A DNA stretch of 8,846 nucleotides from an uncultured Alphaproteobacteria bacterium (GTDB lineage Bacteria > Pseudomonadota > Alphaproteobacteria > Caulobacterales > Caulobacteraceae). The position numbers were made by a program, and so were the translations under genes. The stretch covers positions 1 through 8,846 of the forward strand of contig CAIYSH010000188.1 in NCBI GenBank assembly GCA_903928755.1, written 5' to 3'. The notes below the pieces were generated by a model. The model searched no databases. It saw nothing but the letters and a program-made list of their open reading frames with translations, and had not been told where the DNA came from. Positions 8,386 through 8,846 of this stretch are shown in pieces (position 1 is the stretch's first letter; every line of letters begins with the position of its first letter).

Positions 8386-8403
8386 GCGCCCATGAACGGG
8401 CGC
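8386..8403 (+). promoter_or_regulatory. Hairpin in the leader of the 8425 gene, with an in-frame ATG in its loop
   Basis: GCGCCC (8386-8391) and GGGCGC (8398-8403) form a perfect 6-bp stem around the loop ATGAAC. The ATG in the loop (8392) is in frame with the gene's chosen start at 8425 and would add 11 polar residues before the signal peptide. A possible -10 element TATAGT lies just upstream (8367-8372), but no good -35 accompanies it. If that -10 is real, transcription would begin almost at the hairpin. Confidence 0.35.
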
Positions 8404-8411
8404 GACGGGTT

Positions 8412-8418
8412 GGGAAGG
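8412..8418 (+). promoter_or_regulatory. Strong ribosome-binding site that fixes the 8425 start
   Basis: GGGAAGG ends 6 nt before the ATG at 8425. It is the clearest Shine-Dalgarno sequence in the window and decides for the 8425 start over the upstream in-frame ATG at 8392, which has no such site. Confidence 0.7.
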
Positions 8419-8424
8419 TCGTTC

Positions 8425-8846
8425 ATGTCTCTGAAAGCGCTTGTCCTGGCGGGAAGTCTCGCCGTCTCTGTCCAGGCCCAGGCGGCAGACTATTCCAGGA
8501 GCCTGGTGCCCGGCTATTCGGATGTCGCTGCGGAATACATCCAGATCCCGGGCTATGCCGCCGCCGGTACGCCCAAAGCCCTGAACACGGCCACCTTCCT
8601 GCGCCTGCGCGCGGCGGCGGACGGAGACACGCCCAGGGCCGCCAATGCCGTCATCGTCGGTCTTCCCGGATTTTCCTCGACGCCGCCCCACTGGCTTTTC
8701 CTGGCCAGCCAGCTCGTTCACAAGGCCCAGGCCCGCGACTGTGATGGCAAGCCTTGCCGGGTTGAAGTCTGGGTGCTGCAGAGGCGCGGTGCCAACCTTG
8801 CCGAGACCACCGCCCTGACCGCGGCCCGAAAGGCCGGAAATCCGAA
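8425..8846 (+). CDS. Exported protein, probable alpha/beta-hydrolase fold (5' part, cut by window end)
   Basis: The frame is open from ATG 8425 to the window edge, giving 140 complete codons. Residues 1-20 are a signal peptide (MSLKALVLAGSLAVSVQAQA, likely cut before Ala21-Asp22), so the product is probably periplasmic or secreted. After an N-terminal stretch, AVIVGLPGFSSTPPHWLFLA (75-94) looks like the first core strand and the Pro-Gly-Phe loop that holds the oxyanion hole in alpha/beta hydrolases. CRVEVWVLQRRGANL (111-125) resembles the next strand and the 'D-R-R-G-N' turn of such enzymes, here Gln-Arg-Arg-Gly-Ala. Cys106 and Cys111 are spaced so that a disulphide is possible. The catalytic Ser/Asp/His would lie beyond the window, so activity cannot be judged. 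It lies 108 bp after dnaJ on the same strand, with its own strong ribosome site. Fold assignment is moderate; substrate is unknown. Confidence 0.75.
   Translation, partial: MSLKALVLAGSLAVSVQAQAADYSRSLVPGYSDVAAEYIQIPGYAAAGTPKALNTATFLRLRAAADGDTPRAANAVIVGLPGFSSTPPHWLFLASQLVHKAQARDCDGKPCRVEVWVLQRRGANLAETTALTAARKAGNP

Overview
This looks like chromosomal core-genome DNA from a GC-rich alphaproteobacterium. The likely group is Caulobacterales (Caulobacter, Phenylobacterium, Brevundimonas or a relative). The evidence is the G/C-ending codon usage, weak or absent Shine-Dalgarno sequences before several genes, a small 'vgr-related' metalloprotease-like gene of a type I associate with Caulobacteraceae, and a DnaJ with a short cysteine-containing insert. 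The genus cannot be fixed from the sequence alone. There are no RNA genes, insertion sequences, CRISPR arrays, prophage genes or obvious foreign islands.

Layout. Bases 2-700 (+) are the 3' end of purH (purine biosynthesis). Bases 672-4442 are three minus-strand genes, read right to left: alkB (DNA/RNA alkylation repair), a large exported two-module M16 zinc peptidase, and a small three-helix membrane protein. The membrane gene's GTG start overlaps the peptidase stop codon by one base, and its 3' end overlaps the end of purH by 29 bp, tail to tail. At 4442/4462 the strand switches, with only 19 bp between alkB and a plus-strand gene for a 166-residue HExxH protein. The heat-shock chaperone pair follows: dnaK (5142-7043) and dnaJ (7168-8316). 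The window ends inside a gene for an exported protein, probably of the alpha/beta-hydrolase fold (from 8425).

The best-supported regulation is around dnaK-dnaJ. A sigma-32-type heat-shock promoter (CTTG and CCCCATAT boxes, 4974-5001) begins just after the preceding gene. It implies a 5' leader of about 130 nt that opens with a GC-rich hairpin. A strong stem-loop followed by a T-rich run lies between dnaK and dnaJ (7052-7087). It could lower dnaJ transcription relative to dnaK.

Functionally the window joins housekeeping metabolism (PurH), nucleic-acid repair (AlkB), envelope proteolysis (M16 peptidase), and cytoplasmic folding, where DnaJ delivers substrates to DnaK and stimulates its ATPase. 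I found no convincing new multi-gene system. The items most worth a second look are the uncharacterised HExxH protein beside dnaK, the dnaK leader and the dnaK-dnaJ stem-loop, the tightly overlapping membrane gene, and the SD-less divergent starts at 4442/4462.
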